This document shows, in pieces, positions 1-7,712 of a stretch of DNA of 64,000 bases. How positions within the stretch are numbered: position 1 is the stretch's first letter; each line of letters starts with the position of its first letter. The position numbers and the translations under genes are program-made. This DNA is from Desulfuromonadales bacterium (GTDB lineage: Bacteria; Desulfobacterota; Desulfuromonadia; Geobacterales; Pseudopelobacteraceae): assembly GCA_013349325.1 (NCBI GenBank), contig DUZX01000015.1:16509-80508 (forward strand). Reading direction: 5' to 3'. Under the pieces are notes generated by a model. The model searched no databases and was not told the DNA's origin. It was given only the letters and a program-made list of their open reading frames with translations.

Positions 1-903
1 TTCGGACAGGGTAATTTCAAAGTGTTTCCAGTCTGATTCAACGAAGAATGGGAGCTCAAAGGATTGCCACATGGTGCGCCAGGGGCGCTCGATCTTGCCG
101 TGGCTTTCCTTGTTAAGAGCAATGGAACCGTCTATCTCAATCCCCAAGCGGCCAAACCAATCAGGGGCGCCGTCGCTTTTCATCATCGGCCCTTGATCGC
201 CTTTGATGTTTTCCGGCAGGCCGAAGAAAAAAGAATCATCATTTTTACTCCATGCCCAGGAGAGGAAATCCATGTTATCCCCGGCGCTTTCCCCCAGGGC
301 GGCGATGTAGCGAGCGCAGTGGACGCCGCTGTAATCATCGGTGAGGCCGTAAATCCAGGGACGCAGGCGGATCGGCACCGGCTTATTTTTGTATCCGGCA
401 ATCCCGGCATGTAGTTTCAGCACAAAATCACCGTTTTTAAGCGCTTTACTGACCCAGAAGTTTTTCGAGCTGGAGGCGTCCACATGGTGCAGCTGATTGG
501 GTCGTTCCGCCTGATATCGCTGAATACGGCGCTGACGGCGGTTAAGCCCCATTTCACGCATGGTGCGGTCAAATGTACTGATGCTGACATCGGCATAACT
601 CTCGGCAATCGCGCCGTTTTCCAGGGCGATCTTGACGGCGGCTGCTGTAGTAATTTCACCTTTATGCTCCGGCGGGCGGCGCTTGATGGCGGCAATGGTA
701 GCGGCGGCAGCGACGATGCCCTCTATTTTGACATCGCCTTTGCGGCGGATGCGGTCGGTCGGCATGGAGCGATAGAGTGTTTCAGGCGATATTCCCAGCC
801 GCTCGGCCCAGTCATTAACAACTTGCCGCTTGGTTCCAAATGGCGCTGTTTTCCATTCGTCAACAACCAGCGCCAAAATATAGGGTTCGAGTGCCTTGGA
901 CAT
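1..903 (-). CDS. Mu-like DDE transposase, C-terminus outside the window
   Basis: This frame is open from the ATG at 903 to the window edge (301 codons), so it is a partial gene. The first ~130 residues look like helical DNA-binding domains. An integrase-fold core follows, with Asp142 in HHVDASSS, Asp244 in KSDGAPDWF and Glu272 in HGKIERPW, a plausible DDE triad like that of the rve/Mu transposase families. It would catalyse strand transfer of the prophage. The start sits 4 nt after the stop of the upstream gene, with GAGGA inside that gene's end as ribosome site, so it is the last early gene seen in one leftward operon. A MuB-like ATPase gene would be expected beyond coordinate 1. Confidence 0.8.
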   Translation of the reverse strand, partial: MSKALEPYILALVVDEWKTAPFGTKRQVVNDWAERLGISPETLYRSMPTDRIRRKGDVKIEGIVAAAATIAAIKRRPPEHKGEITTAAAVKIALENGAIAESYADVSISTFDRTMREMGLNRRQRRIQRYQAERPNQLHHVDASSSKNFWVSKALKNGDFVLKLHAGIAGYKNKPVPIRLRPWIYGLTDDYSGVHCARYIAALGESAGDNMDFLSWAWSKNDDSFFFGLPENIKGDQGPMMKSDGAPDWFGRLGIEIDGSIALNKESHGKIERPWRTMWQSFELPFFVESDWKHFEITLSE

Positions 904-907
904 GGGG

Positions 908-1825
908 TTAGTCCTCTTCGGTGAAGTATGCCTGACGCATGCGGGCGTCCAGATCTTCAAGCTGGTGGATGGCGGCATTGAGCGGAGCCCAGATCTGCGC
1001 CTGCAAGGGGCGGTCGCCAACCACGCGCGGGTCAATGACGAATTTCTGTATGGCAATTTCCAGCCCCAGGGCCGCTTCGAGAACGCGGTCCATGGTGGCA
1101 ACACTCCAGGTGCGGTCATGGCATTCCGGAGCATACTGTTCGAGATGCTTTACCTTTTCGATGAGCGCCTCTTTTTCTATGCGCAGCCCTTTGGTTTCTT
1201 CCTTGACGCAGGCATTCATATCTTGGATCAACTTCTTGGCAGTGGCGTTGATGTCGTTTTTGGCTTTGATGATCTGTTCGATAGCTGTCTGAAGTTCTTC
1301 GACGTGATCCTGATCAATGGGGATAGTTTCCCCTTCGATAATCAGGGACTCACCTTCGATGGCTACGGTACCGTCATGGGTGAGTTGGCGGAGCTGACGA
1401 AGTTCTTTATAGCCAAGGCTTAAATTGCCGACGGTCGTCAAAAACTGCTCACCGAAAACATTCATATTCATCAAATCTTCATCAACCTTTGACCGTGATA
1501 ACCCTATGTAATTACAAAAACTATCCCATGTTCCGATATCAGAAATGCCTTTATATATTTTTGACTCTTTAACTTGCTTCAACCAGACCAATTTGCCGAT
1601 ATCGGTAAATTCACCGATTGCTTTGAAGCCTTGAATCCGACCGATCATCTGGTGACACTGGGCAATCATCAACTCTCGCTGTTCCCGCTCTGCCTTTTCC
1701 TGCTGCAGCCGGTTGGCTTCTGCTTCCAGCGGTGCCACGGCCATGACGCTGTCCCGCTCTACCCGCTCCAAGGCTCCCTGTGTCGCGGTCATTTCTTCTG
1801 CTGTTGGTAATGATTTCCGGGCCAC
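908..1825 (-). CDS. phage early protein with coiled coil, function unknown
   Basis: 305 aa, soluble. It starts at a GTG 1 nt beyond the upstream stop, with GGAGGTG overlapping the end of that gene, so translation is probably coupled. Residues ~20-55 and ~190-240 are rich in Glu, Lys, Arg and Gln and look like coiled coils. The middle part (~70-150) looks globular and includes the stretch KIYKGISDIGTWDSFCNYIG. I recognise no catalytic motif. Its place directly before the transposase gene suggests a role in phage early regulation or DNA transactions, but this rests on position alone. Confidence 0.75.
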   Translation of the reverse strand: MARKSLPTAEEMTATQGALERVERDSVMAVAPLEAEANRLQQEKAEREQRELMIAQCHQMIGRIQGFKAIGEFTDIGKLVWLKQVKESKIYKGISDIGTWDSFCNYIGLSRSKVDEDLMNMNVFGEQFLTTVGNLSLGYKELRQLRQLTHDGTVAIEGESLIIEGETIPIDQDHVEELQTAIEQIIKAKNDINATAKKLIQDMNACVKEETKGLRIEKEALIEKVKHLEQYAPECHDRTWSVATMDRVLEAALGLEIAIQKFVIDPRVVGDRPLQAQIWAPLNAAIHQLEDLDARMRQAYFTEED

Positions 1826-1826
1826 G

Positions 1827-2123
1827 CTACACCTCCACTGTCGTTAATTCGCTCTGCAGGCCGTTGATGCGGCTCTTTAAACCATGCACATACCCGGCAT
1901 GCATGGCGGCAATGGCTGGGCCTGGCTCAAAGCCATCACCCGTCTGGCGTATCCAGCGGCAATCAATCGCCCAGGCGATTTTGGTCATGACCGTGCCGCT
2001 GGGGATCTCCAGCGCCACGGCGATTTCATTGGCCGTGACCGGTTTGATCTGCTGATGGAGAAATTCAATGATTTCGGTAAACTTGCGGTCTGATTCACAG
2101 CGTTTGTACGTTGATTTTGCCAT
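1827..2123 (-). CDS. small winged-helix-like phage protein
   Basis: 98 aa. I chose the ATG at 2123 because GGAGG lies 7 nt before it; an upstream in-frame start at 2150 lacks such a site. The protein reads like a winged helix-turn-helix: a helical start (TEIIEFLHQQIKP), then VTANEIAVALEIPSGTVMTK as the likely helix-turn-helix, then a short strand region ending WIRQTGDGF. Such proteins in phage early operons usually bind DNA. It lies between a hypothetical gene (stop at 2128) and the coiled-coil protein, in one tightly packed leftward operon. Confidence 0.7.
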   Translation of the reverse strand: MAKSTYKRCESDRKFTEIIEFLHQQIKPVTANEIAVALEIPSGTVMTKIAWAIDCRWIRQTGDGFEPGPAIAAMHAGYVHGLKSRINGLQSELTTVEV

Positions 2124-2127
2124 TGTC

Positions 2128-2565
2128 CTACCTCCGTAATTTGCATTCATTTTCCAGCAACGCTATTTCCTGATCCAGCTGCTGCCGCTGTTGTATTTTT
2201 TTGGCCAATATCATGAACGGCTTTTCGTTGGCCGTCAGAATGCCCGCCCCCAGCTCCTCAAGGCCTATTTCCATGGGATCAAAACGCCCGGCCAGTTTGC
2301 AGGAGGCAATGACCTGGATCATGGTTGGCTGATACTGATCATCGCTGGAAAGGATTTTGTCGAACACTGATCCTCTGACTTCAATGCCGGTGGCCTCGCT
2401 GATCATGGCGGCCACCAAGGCCCGGTTGCGCGGGTGGAGCATTCTGGACAGGCTCTGTTTGATATTGAGGCTCAGGTGTTTCAGGCAACCCGGCATCAAT
2501 TCGCTATCCAACAGGCTCATTTGTCCGGACATACTTTTATCTATTTTGCTGTGTTGATTGGACAT
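2128..2565 (-). CDS. hypothetical phage early protein
   Basis: 145 aa, soluble, start ATG at 2565. No known motif is recognised. The N-terminus is polar, the middle contains a Leu-rich helical stretch (KHLSLNIKQSLSRMLHP), and the C-terminus (KIQQRQQLDQEIALLENE) looks like a short coiled coil. The region ALVAAMISEATGIEVRGSVFDKIL resembles small proteins of Mu-like early operons, but I cannot name a family. It opens the part of the leftward operon that lies beyond the divergent gene at 2633, and its start faces the inverted repeat at 2589-2607. Confidence 0.65.
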   Translation of the reverse strand: MSNQHSKIDKSMSGQMSLLDSELMPGCLKHLSLNIKQSLSRMLHPRNRALVAAMISEATGIEVRGSVFDKILSSDDQYQPTMIQVIASCKLAGRFDPMEIGLEELGAGILTANEKPFMILAKKIQQRQQLDQEIALLENECKLRR

Positions 2566-2588
2566 GACGCCCCTCGAAAAACTGTTAT

Positions 2589-2607
2589 TATCAAATCAAG
2601 TTTGATA
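2589..2607. promoter_or_regulatory. perfect inverted repeat, operator-like
   Basis: TATCAAA-TCAAG-TTTGATA is a perfect 7-bp inverted repeat with a 5-nt spacer. It lies in the 67-bp gap between two divergent genes (2128-2565 on minus, 2633-3130 on plus), 26 bp before the plus-strand start. Size and place suit a dimeric HTH regulator such as one of the two phage HTH proteins nearby. The binding protein is not known. Confidence 0.5.
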
Positions 2608-2632
2608 TATTCCCAATTAAGGAGTGTGGAAC

Positions 2633-3130
2633 ATGTTGCCGTTACTTTTTAAGGCTGATCCGGTCTTTGATATCCGCAACGATATCGAGCAAATTCGGAT
2701 GACTATCCCATCAGATGACCCGGAATTTGTGCAGGCTATCAAACTGCCTAGAAAATCCAACATTGCCCGTATGCCCGTTTTCAGAGCGTATATACTGACA
2801 AAGCAATTGCAGCCGCTGGCCATATTCGACAGACTTGGATATGAAGACTTGGAAGCTTTTATAAAGATTGGTATGTGTATGCGCCCGAAACACATTGACA
2901 ACCCCAAACGCTACCGTGATGTAGAGGTCATGAACCAAGGCAAAAAGCTCTTTTTCTCCAAAGCATTTAAAAAGCCTTATAAGATTGCGCTGTTTATGGC
3001 TGATAAAATCCAGTTTCATGCGTCAATTCCTGTCGATTTGATGATATATCTTTGCGCTCGCTTCCACGATCTGGACATTGTCGAGAGGGGCATCTGGAGT
3101 GTCATCACTGGAGAGGCTGAACCGGACTGA
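2633..3130 (+). CDS. hypothetical protein, divergent inside the phage early region
   Basis: 165 aa. The ATG at 2633 follows AAGGAG with 8 nt spacing, a strong ribosome site; an earlier GTG (2624) overlaps that site and is less likely. The protein is soluble and rich in Lys, Arg and aromatic residues, with no membrane segment and no motif I recognise. It runs against the surrounding early operon, so it may have its own promoter, with the inverted repeat at 2589-2607 as candidate control. Its last ~108 bp overlap, antisense, a small minus-strand frame (3023-3193). It could be an added phage gene (moron). Confidence 0.6.
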   Translation: MLPLLFKADPVFDIRNDIEQIRMTIPSDDPEFVQAIKLPRKSNIARMPVFRAYILTKQLQPLAIFDRLGYEDLEAFIKIGMCMRPKHIDNPKRYRDVEVMNQGKKLFFSKAFKKPYKIALFMADKIQFHASIPVDLMIYLCARFHDLDIVERGIWSVITGEAEPD

Positions 3131-3193
3131 AAGTATTCCAAGGTCTGCAGCGATCTCCAGGGCCTCGGCGGTGGGCAAATTCTTTTTCTTCAT
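3023..3193 (-). CDS. small phage protein, translationally coupled to the Ner-like gene
   Basis: 56 aa, beginning MKKKNLPTAEALEIAADLGI. Its ATG (3193-3191) overlaps the stop of the HTH gene upstream as ATGA, and GGAGG sits 5 nt before it, so expression from the same message is well supported. No family is recognised. The N-terminal KKNLPTAE resembles the start of the 305-aa protein at 908-1825 (RKSLPTAE). The 3' part overlaps the opposite-strand gene 2633-3130, which makes the pair unusual; one of the two could be spurious. Confidence 0.5.
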   Translation of the reverse strand: MKKKNLPTAEALEIAADLGILSVRFSLSSDDTPDAPLDNVQIVEASAKIYHQIDRN

Positions 3194-3417
3194 GCTGCCT
3201 CCAGGTATTTAGTTGGTGTGTCGGGCCAAAAATATTGAACCGGAAGTCCGCACGCTTGTGCTGTCACCTGACGGATCCGGTAGCCTTTTTCCTGGTTACT
3301 GAGTACCCGGTATAGTCGCTGCCGCGATACGCCGGCGGTTTTGGCCAGGGCGGCATTGGTAATGCGGCGCTTGACCAATTCTCCACGCACGAAAGAGTAG
3401 AACTCTTCTGATGACAT
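3190..3417 (-). CDS. Ner-like helix-turn-helix regulator
   Basis: 75 aa. I chose the ATG at 3417 because GAGGAGGT lies just upstream; longer in-frame starts (up to 3504) run into the control region. The core RRITNAALAKTAGVSRQRLY is a helix-turn-helix, as in Ner and small Cro-like proteins. It sits where Mu-like phages encode Ner, divergent from the repressor gene across 110 bp. By analogy it would dampen early transcription or the repressor promoter. Its stop is fused to the start of the next small gene. Confidence 0.7.
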   Translation of the reverse strand: MSSEEFYSFVRGELVKRRITNAALAKTAGVSRQRLYRVLSNQEKGYRIRQVTAQACGLPVQYFWPDTPTKYLEAA

Positions 3418-3451
3418 TGCGGTTACCTCCTCTTTTTTTTGCGTCATGGGG

Positions 3452-3480
3452 TTGACCTTTTGAAAGTTGTTTTGTGTAAC
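3452..3480 (+). promoter_or_regulatory. probable sigma-70 promoter of the repressor-like gene
   Basis: TTGACC (3452-3457) and TGTAAC (3475-3480) are spaced by 17 bp, 47 bp before the ATG at 3528. The sequence lies in the 110-bp region between the divergent regulators, where overlapping promoters and operators are expected. No strong ribosome site precedes the ATG: AAGGA at 3507-3511 is about 16 nt away. Confidence 0.45.
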
Positions 3481-3527
3481 GTGATGGATAACAAATAAAC
3501 TCATTTAAGGACAAAATCAACAAAAAA

Positions 3528-4127
3528 ATGAACTCAATTGGTGACAGACTAAAAATAGTTATGGGTAGCATGTCTGGTCGCAAATTTGCTTCTGCGCTAG
3601 ATTTAAGCTCTACCACTGTGAATCAGTATTTAAATGGCAGAACCCCGCCAGCTGATTTTATTGTCCTCGTTTGCGAACGTTTCCCGAATGTTGACCCATG
3701 GTGGTTAATGACCGGGCAAGGAAAAGCGCCCGAATCAAAGCCAATGGATCCTCAAATTATGGAGGTCGTATCGATCATGGAACGCCTGGACGACAAGGGA
3801 AAGGCTGATTTGGTGCGAGTTGCCGAGAAGGAAGAGCTGCTGGCGGATATAAAGAAATCGCGGGGACTGAAGCCGATTGGTGAGGCGGGAGTTATCGGGG
3901 TGAATCTGTTGATCCAACTTCTGCTGCCAACAGAGTTGATCCTAGTTGCTGTCGGTTACGGTTGGATTAATGGGGATACGGCATGGGAGCTCTTGTCCTG
4001 GAACAAATACTATTGGGCTTTGGCACTGCCGGCAGTATTTATATTTCCTGTTCAGGCCATACGCTGGCTGAAGCGTAGAGAATCATCTGTGGTTATCTTC
4101 AAATCGCGACGTTTTGGGCGCTGGTGA
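3528..4127 (+). CDS. repressor-like HTH protein with two C-terminal membrane segments
   Basis: 199 aa. Residues 1-65 form a Cro/CI-type HTH (FASALDLSSTTVNQYLNGR, then WWLMTGQGK, typical of phage repressors). Residues ~80-110 are helical and charged. The rest departs from CI: there is no LexA-like peptidase domain but two hydrophobic segments, roughly VIGVNLLIQLLLPTELILV and YYWALALPAVFIFPVQAI, and a very basic tail. It sits where the Mu repressor would be. The layout suggests a DNA-binding protein tethered to the inner membrane. Whether it is the true immunity repressor cannot be decided here. Confidence 0.7.
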   Translation: MNSIGDRLKIVMGSMSGRKFASALDLSSTTVNQYLNGRTPPADFIVLVCERFPNVDPWWLMTGQGKAPESKPMDPQIMEVVSIMERLDDKGKADLVRVAEKEELLADIKKSRGLKPIGEAGVIGVNLLIQLLLPTELILVAVGYGWINGDTAWELLSWNKYYWALALPAVFIFPVQAIRWLKRRESSVVIFKSRRFGRW

Positions 4128-4178
4128 TGTGATGTGGTGAGGCTGTGGATACAATTAATATAGGGGGTGATTCAAAAT

Positions 4179-6122
4179 ATGGCTTACCGAGTAATGTGGG
4201 AAACTGAAGTGCGGCATGAAGGCTTAGGAAAGTATCGCCATATACGTGGATCAGAACAATATGTAGTTGAACAAAAAGCTGCGGCCCAGAAACTTCAATG
4301 GGAAGAACAATGGCAACGGAAACAGGAAATAGATCGCCGCGGCAAAGAAAGGGAACGGGCTGCTAATCAAAAAATTTCGGAACGAGAACAGAATGCTTTA
4401 GAGAAAGCACGCCAGAAAGAAGAATCTCAGCGCTATAAGGACGAAAGAAAGCAAGAAGCTTTAAACCGTGATAAGGAAGCCAAAGACGCAATTGATACGT
4501 TAAAAAATATACTCAATCATACACTCAACGTAAACGATGCTATCGACTGGGAAAAGCTCAAGGATACGTCAAAATTCATCGAACCTCTTCCGAAATTAGA
4601 TCTTCCGCCATGTCCGGCAAACCAGCCAATTCCAATTGCTCCGGTACCAAAGATTGTCCCCATGAAGCCAAGTTCTTCGGCCAGAGATAAATCTCCAACA
4701 AAAAGTTTTGCCAAATATCAGCCGGTTTTTGGTTTTTTTGACAAGATCATACCTTCATTTAAAGCAAAAAAGATTGCAGCAGCTGAAGCTTTGTTCTCTC
4801 AAGATTATACTGCCTGGGAGACAGAATGCTTCAAACTTGATGAGTCTGATTCTGCAGAGTTGAAACGGTGGGAGGAAAGTAAAAACAGTATTGATATACG
4901 AAATGCTGCACTTTTGGCTGAATGGGAGCGAAATGTTGAGAGAACAAAAATTGAGAATACAAACAGAAAGTCATGGTGGGAAAAGAGCTGTGAACAGGCC
5001 CGGTTAAAGCACGCTGAAGAGGTAAAGCAATGGGAGTTACGTAAGGAAAAGTTTATCGAAAAACAGGCTGCTATTAATTCTGTAATTGATAAAAACCGAG
5101 AAAACTATTTGTCAAATGAACAGGGTGCAATTTCTGATTATTGTGATTCTGTTCTGTCAAACTCTATCTATCCAGACTATTTTCCCAATGAGTGGGATCT
5201 GGATTACAACGCCGACACAAAAAACCTGATTGTTGAATATGCGTTACCAGCTCCTGAATCACTCCCGACTTTGAAGGATATCCAGTACGTGCAAACAAAG
5301 GATGACTTCAAGGAAAGTTATCTGTCTGAAAAAGAATCAGAATCCATTTATGACAGCCTGCTATACCAGATTGCACTGCGCACCATTCATGAATTATTTG
5401 AAGCTGATACCGCTAATGCAGTAGATACCATTGCATTTAACGGTATAGTTACTGCCCTGGATAAAACTACAGGAAATAAAGTCACTGCCTGTGTCCTTTC
5501 TCTGATGACCCGCAAAGAACAATTTTTACAAATTAATCTCGCAAATATTGAACCTAAGGCATGCTTCAAGAGCCTGAAAGGTGTCGCTGCCACAAAACTT
5601 ATTGGGATTACTCCTGTATCGCCTGTTATGGCAATTGACAGAAATGACCGCCGTTTTGTTGAAGGTTATGGAGTTGCTGATTCTTTAAATGAAGGTACTA
5701 ATCTGGCGACTATGGATTGGGAAGATTTTGAGCACCTGATAAGAGAGGTGTTTGAACAGGAATTTGCAACGAGCGGTGGCGAAGTGAAAGTAACTCAGGC
5801 AAGCCGGGACGGCGGGGTTGATGCGATTGCATTTGATCCTGATCCAATCAGAGGCGGCAAAATCGTTATACAGGCAAAACGTTATACAAATGTGGTAGGA
5901 GTTTCGGCCGTCAGGGATCTATACGGTACTGTTATTAACGAGGGAGCTACCAAAGGTATTTTAGTTACTACTGCTAATTATGGGCCTGATGCATACGAAT
6001 TCGCAAAAGGAAAACCGCTATCTCTGCTGACGGGTGCGAACCTTTTACATTTGCTCGAAAAACATGGGCACCAAGCCCGTATTAATATAAATGAAGCTAA
6101 GCAATCCTTTCAAAATAAATAG
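4179..6122 (+). CDS. coiled-coil protein with Mrr-type restriction nuclease domain
   Basis: 647 aa. ATG 4179 follows GGGGG; a GTG at 4167 lies inside that site. Residues ~25-110 are an almost purely charged coiled coil (many Gln, Glu, Lys, Arg), and a second coiled region covers ~225-310. The C-terminal ~120 residues are an Mrr_cat fold: WEDFEHLIREVFEQ, then Asp~548 in GGVDAIAF and QAKR at ~565-568, the D...QxK pattern of Mrr-like enzymes. Mrr-family proteins cut modified or foreign DNA. The gene lies in the cargo region of the prophage, so superinfection defence is a reasonable guess. The N-terminal half belongs to no family I recognise. Confidence 0.75.
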   Translation: MAYRVMWETEVRHEGLGKYRHIRGSEQYVVEQKAAAQKLQWEEQWQRKQEIDRRGKERERAANQKISEREQNALEKARQKEESQRYKDERKQEALNRDKEAKDAIDTLKNILNHTLNVNDAIDWEKLKDTSKFIEPLPKLDLPPCPANQPIPIAPVPKIVPMKPSSSARDKSPTKSFAKYQPVFGFFDKIIPSFKAKKIAAAEALFSQDYTAWETECFKLDESDSAELKRWEESKNSIDIRNAALLAEWERNVERTKIENTNRKSWWEKSCEQARLKHAEEVKQWELRKEKFIEKQAAINSVIDKNRENYLSNEQGAISDYCDSVLSNSIYPDYFPNEWDLDYNADTKNLIVEYALPAPESLPTLKDIQYVQTKDDFKESYLSEKESESIYDSLLYQIALRTIHELFEADTANAVDTIAFNGIVTALDKTTGNKVTACVLSLMTRKEQFLQINLANIEPKACFKSLKGVAATKLIGITPVSPVMAIDRNDRRFVEGYGVADSLNEGTNLATMDWEDFEHLIREVFEQEFATSGGEVKVTQASRDGGVDAIAFDPDPIRGGKIVIQAKRYTNVVGVSAVRDLYGTVINEGATKGILVTTANYGPDAYEFAKGKPLSLLTGANLLHLLEKHGHQARININEAKQSFQNK

Positions 6123-6138
6123 TTGACTGGAAATATAT

Positions 6139-6497
6139 ATGAGCAAAATAAAAATACTTGCTGGCGATCTTGAAGCAGGCACCTACGACCTTCCAAATGA
6201 TCTTTTTGGACGTGAATTGATCATCAGGAAACAATTCTCAACACAAAAACTGACCTGGTCAAAGAACTGGATCGCGTTGAACTGCATACAGAAGAAAGTG
6301 TTAAAAGGCTGGCCGGTACATCTGGCTGGGGCGTGGCTGGACTTGCTCTTTTTGGACCACTCGGAGCAATCGGCGGAATGCTGATCGGCGGTAAAGGTAA
6401 AGTTGTTTGTTTTGCAGCGTACCTTAAAGATGGCAGGAAGTTTTTAGCTACCACCGATGGTAAAATGTATCAGAAATTAGCTGCGGTAACGTTTTAG
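6139..6497 (+). pseudogene. small glycine-zipper protein gene split by a frameshift
   Basis: The frame from ATG 6139 codes MSKIKILAGDLEAGTYDLPN and then, after about residue 28, continues into unconvincing sequence and stops at 6384. A second frame, open from about 6220 to a TAG at 6497, codes a sensible remainder: a helical part with TEESVKRLAGTSGWGVAGLA, a glycine-rich membrane-like stretch (GPLGAIGGMLIGGKGKVV) and a C-terminus DGRKFLATTDGKMYQKL. Together the halves match the layout of a small protein family often found in accessory regions. A single shift near 6205-6230 would rejoin them. It may be a true mutation, a sequence error or, less likely, programmed frameshifting. Confidence 0.6.
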
Positions 6498-6531
6498 TAT
6501 TTCATTTTGATGTAATATCACGGGGGAGTTG

Positions 6532-7515
6532 ATGGCAAACGCAGTTACTAAAATACCAGTATTAAGTGAGGAAGAGGCTTGGTCCCTGCTTGAAAAAGCT
6601 GTATCAAACGGTTTGCCAAAAGGGACGATTCAGCTTAATATCGGAGATTGGTATAACCGACATATCAAGTTTGAGGGTGAACGTTACAACTCCACAATCA
6701 CCCCAGATTTAATGCAGGTTTTTATAGATTTGCAAAAAACGATTTATCGTACCTATTCAAAATTGACTTATAATGAGACAAATCACCGATTATCAGACGA
6801 CGAAAAGAAATCTCTTGAAATATTTGTAAAAGTGGAGCCTGGGAGTAGTGATTTCACTGCAATGTTAAACAAAGCCGTAGAGACACTAACAAAGGGGGCG
6901 GTTAACGAAATGCAAGCACATCATTATGTCATCATAATAGTGGCAAGTATCCTTTGCTTGACCGGGACTGTGATGTGGCGGGCCTTCTTAAAGCATCGCT
7001 CTGAGATAAAACAAGCAGACCTTGATTTAGCACTTTCTCAAGAGGAGTCTCATCGACTTGAAATTTTGGGAAATGCAATAAAACGTGAGCCTTATGTGGG
7101 TATTGTGCAGAAAGATAGTGAGGAGTTTCACAATGCTGTCATAAAATGTGGCAAAACTACAGATAGATTTATTGTCGCTGACCAGTATGTAAACGGTGAA
7201 CAAGCTGGGATAATGGCAAGAAATTCACGGTCGCAATCTGAAGAAGTAACTCTCAATGGTGAGTATCGAATTACGAAGGTAGACAGCAAAGACCCCGATG
7301 TTTTTAAGGTATATTTGGTAGGGAATGGATTGAAAGAGTTTAGCGCAACTTTGGATCGTCAAACTATTATCAGTGGAAAAAATTTGGCTATTATTCAGGC
7401 TGCTGAATGGGGACAAAAACCAATTCGATTGATGATAGATGGGAAAACAGTCAGGGGAGAAGTTACTTCTGCGAGGATCGTCGATGTTCCAGATCGGTTT
7501 GCAAGCGGTACATAG
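6532..7515 (+). CDS. single-span membrane protein in prophage cargo, function unknown
   Basis: 327 aa. ATG 6532 is preceded by GGGGGAG; a TTG three bases earlier is the alternative. The first ~125 residues are soluble and contain SNGLPKGTIQLNIGDWYNRH. One clear membrane segment follows (HYVIIIVASILCLTGTVMWR, ~131-150), and then ~175 residues of charged, beta-rich domain. No enzymatic motif is seen. It shares base composition and direction with the nuclease gene at 4179 and the split gene at 6139. These three may form one cargo module at the phage end, but its role is unknown. A terminator-like hairpin follows. Confidence 0.65.
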   Translation: MANAVTKIPVLSEEEAWSLLEKAVSNGLPKGTIQLNIGDWYNRHIKFEGERYNSTITPDLMQVFIDLQKTIYRTYSKLTYNETNHRLSDDEKKSLEIFVKVEPGSSDFTAMLNKAVETLTKGAVNEMQAHHYVIIIVASILCLTGTVMWRAFLKHRSEIKQADLDLALSQEESHRLEILGNAIKREPYVGIVQKDSEEFHNAVIKCGKTTDRFIVADQYVNGEQAGIMARNSRSQSEEVTLNGEYRITKVDSKDPDVFKVYLVGNGLKEFSATLDRQTIISGKNLAIIQAAEWGQKPIRLMIDGKTVRGEVTSARIVDVPDRFASGT

Positions 7516-7530
7516 CTTTACTATTTAAAT

Positions 7531-7552
7531 GGGGTGCTGAAAGGCCCCTTTT
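7531..7552 (+). terminator. possible Rho-independent terminator
   Basis: GGGGTGCTGAAAGGCCCC followed by a T/C-rich run lies 16 bp after the stop of the membrane protein gene. The stem is short (GGGG/CCCC plus a weak pair), so it is only a candidate. The rest of 7553-7712 holds no gene and must contain the prophage boundary; I could not place it. Confidence 0.45.
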
Positions 7553-7712
7553 TCTTCTTCCTTTTTATGATTTTCAATGCATCAAACCAACTTTGAAAAC
7601 GATGCCGCCGACACCCTTCTTTCAGGCTCATTCCAAGCATCGCTCACCTCATTATGTCAATTTCTGCACACTTATTATATTGCCCCCCTTTAATGTCGGA
7701 GAGAGATTTTGA

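Larger units (their letters stand above)
1..7515. mobile_element. Mu-like prophage, early end (partial)
   Basis: The stretch has the layout of the left end of a Mu-type transposable phage read backwards. A repressor-like HTH gene (3528-4127) points toward the phage end, and a small Ner-like HTH gene (3190-3417) diverges from it. Several small early genes follow, ending in a DDE transposase that runs off the window. Genes between repressor and phage end (4179-7515) are AT-richer than the flanking chromosome, as cargo often is. The outer boundary should lie in 7516-7712, because the next gene is an ordinary chromosomal gene. I could not identify terminal dinucleotides, transposase-binding sites or a target duplication there. 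The other end is outside the window. Confidence 0.7.

Noticed and set aside
7516..7712. Search for the prophage end, transposase sites and a 5-bp target duplication
   Set aside because: Some short AT-rich repeats are present, but nothing distinct enough to name as an attachment end.
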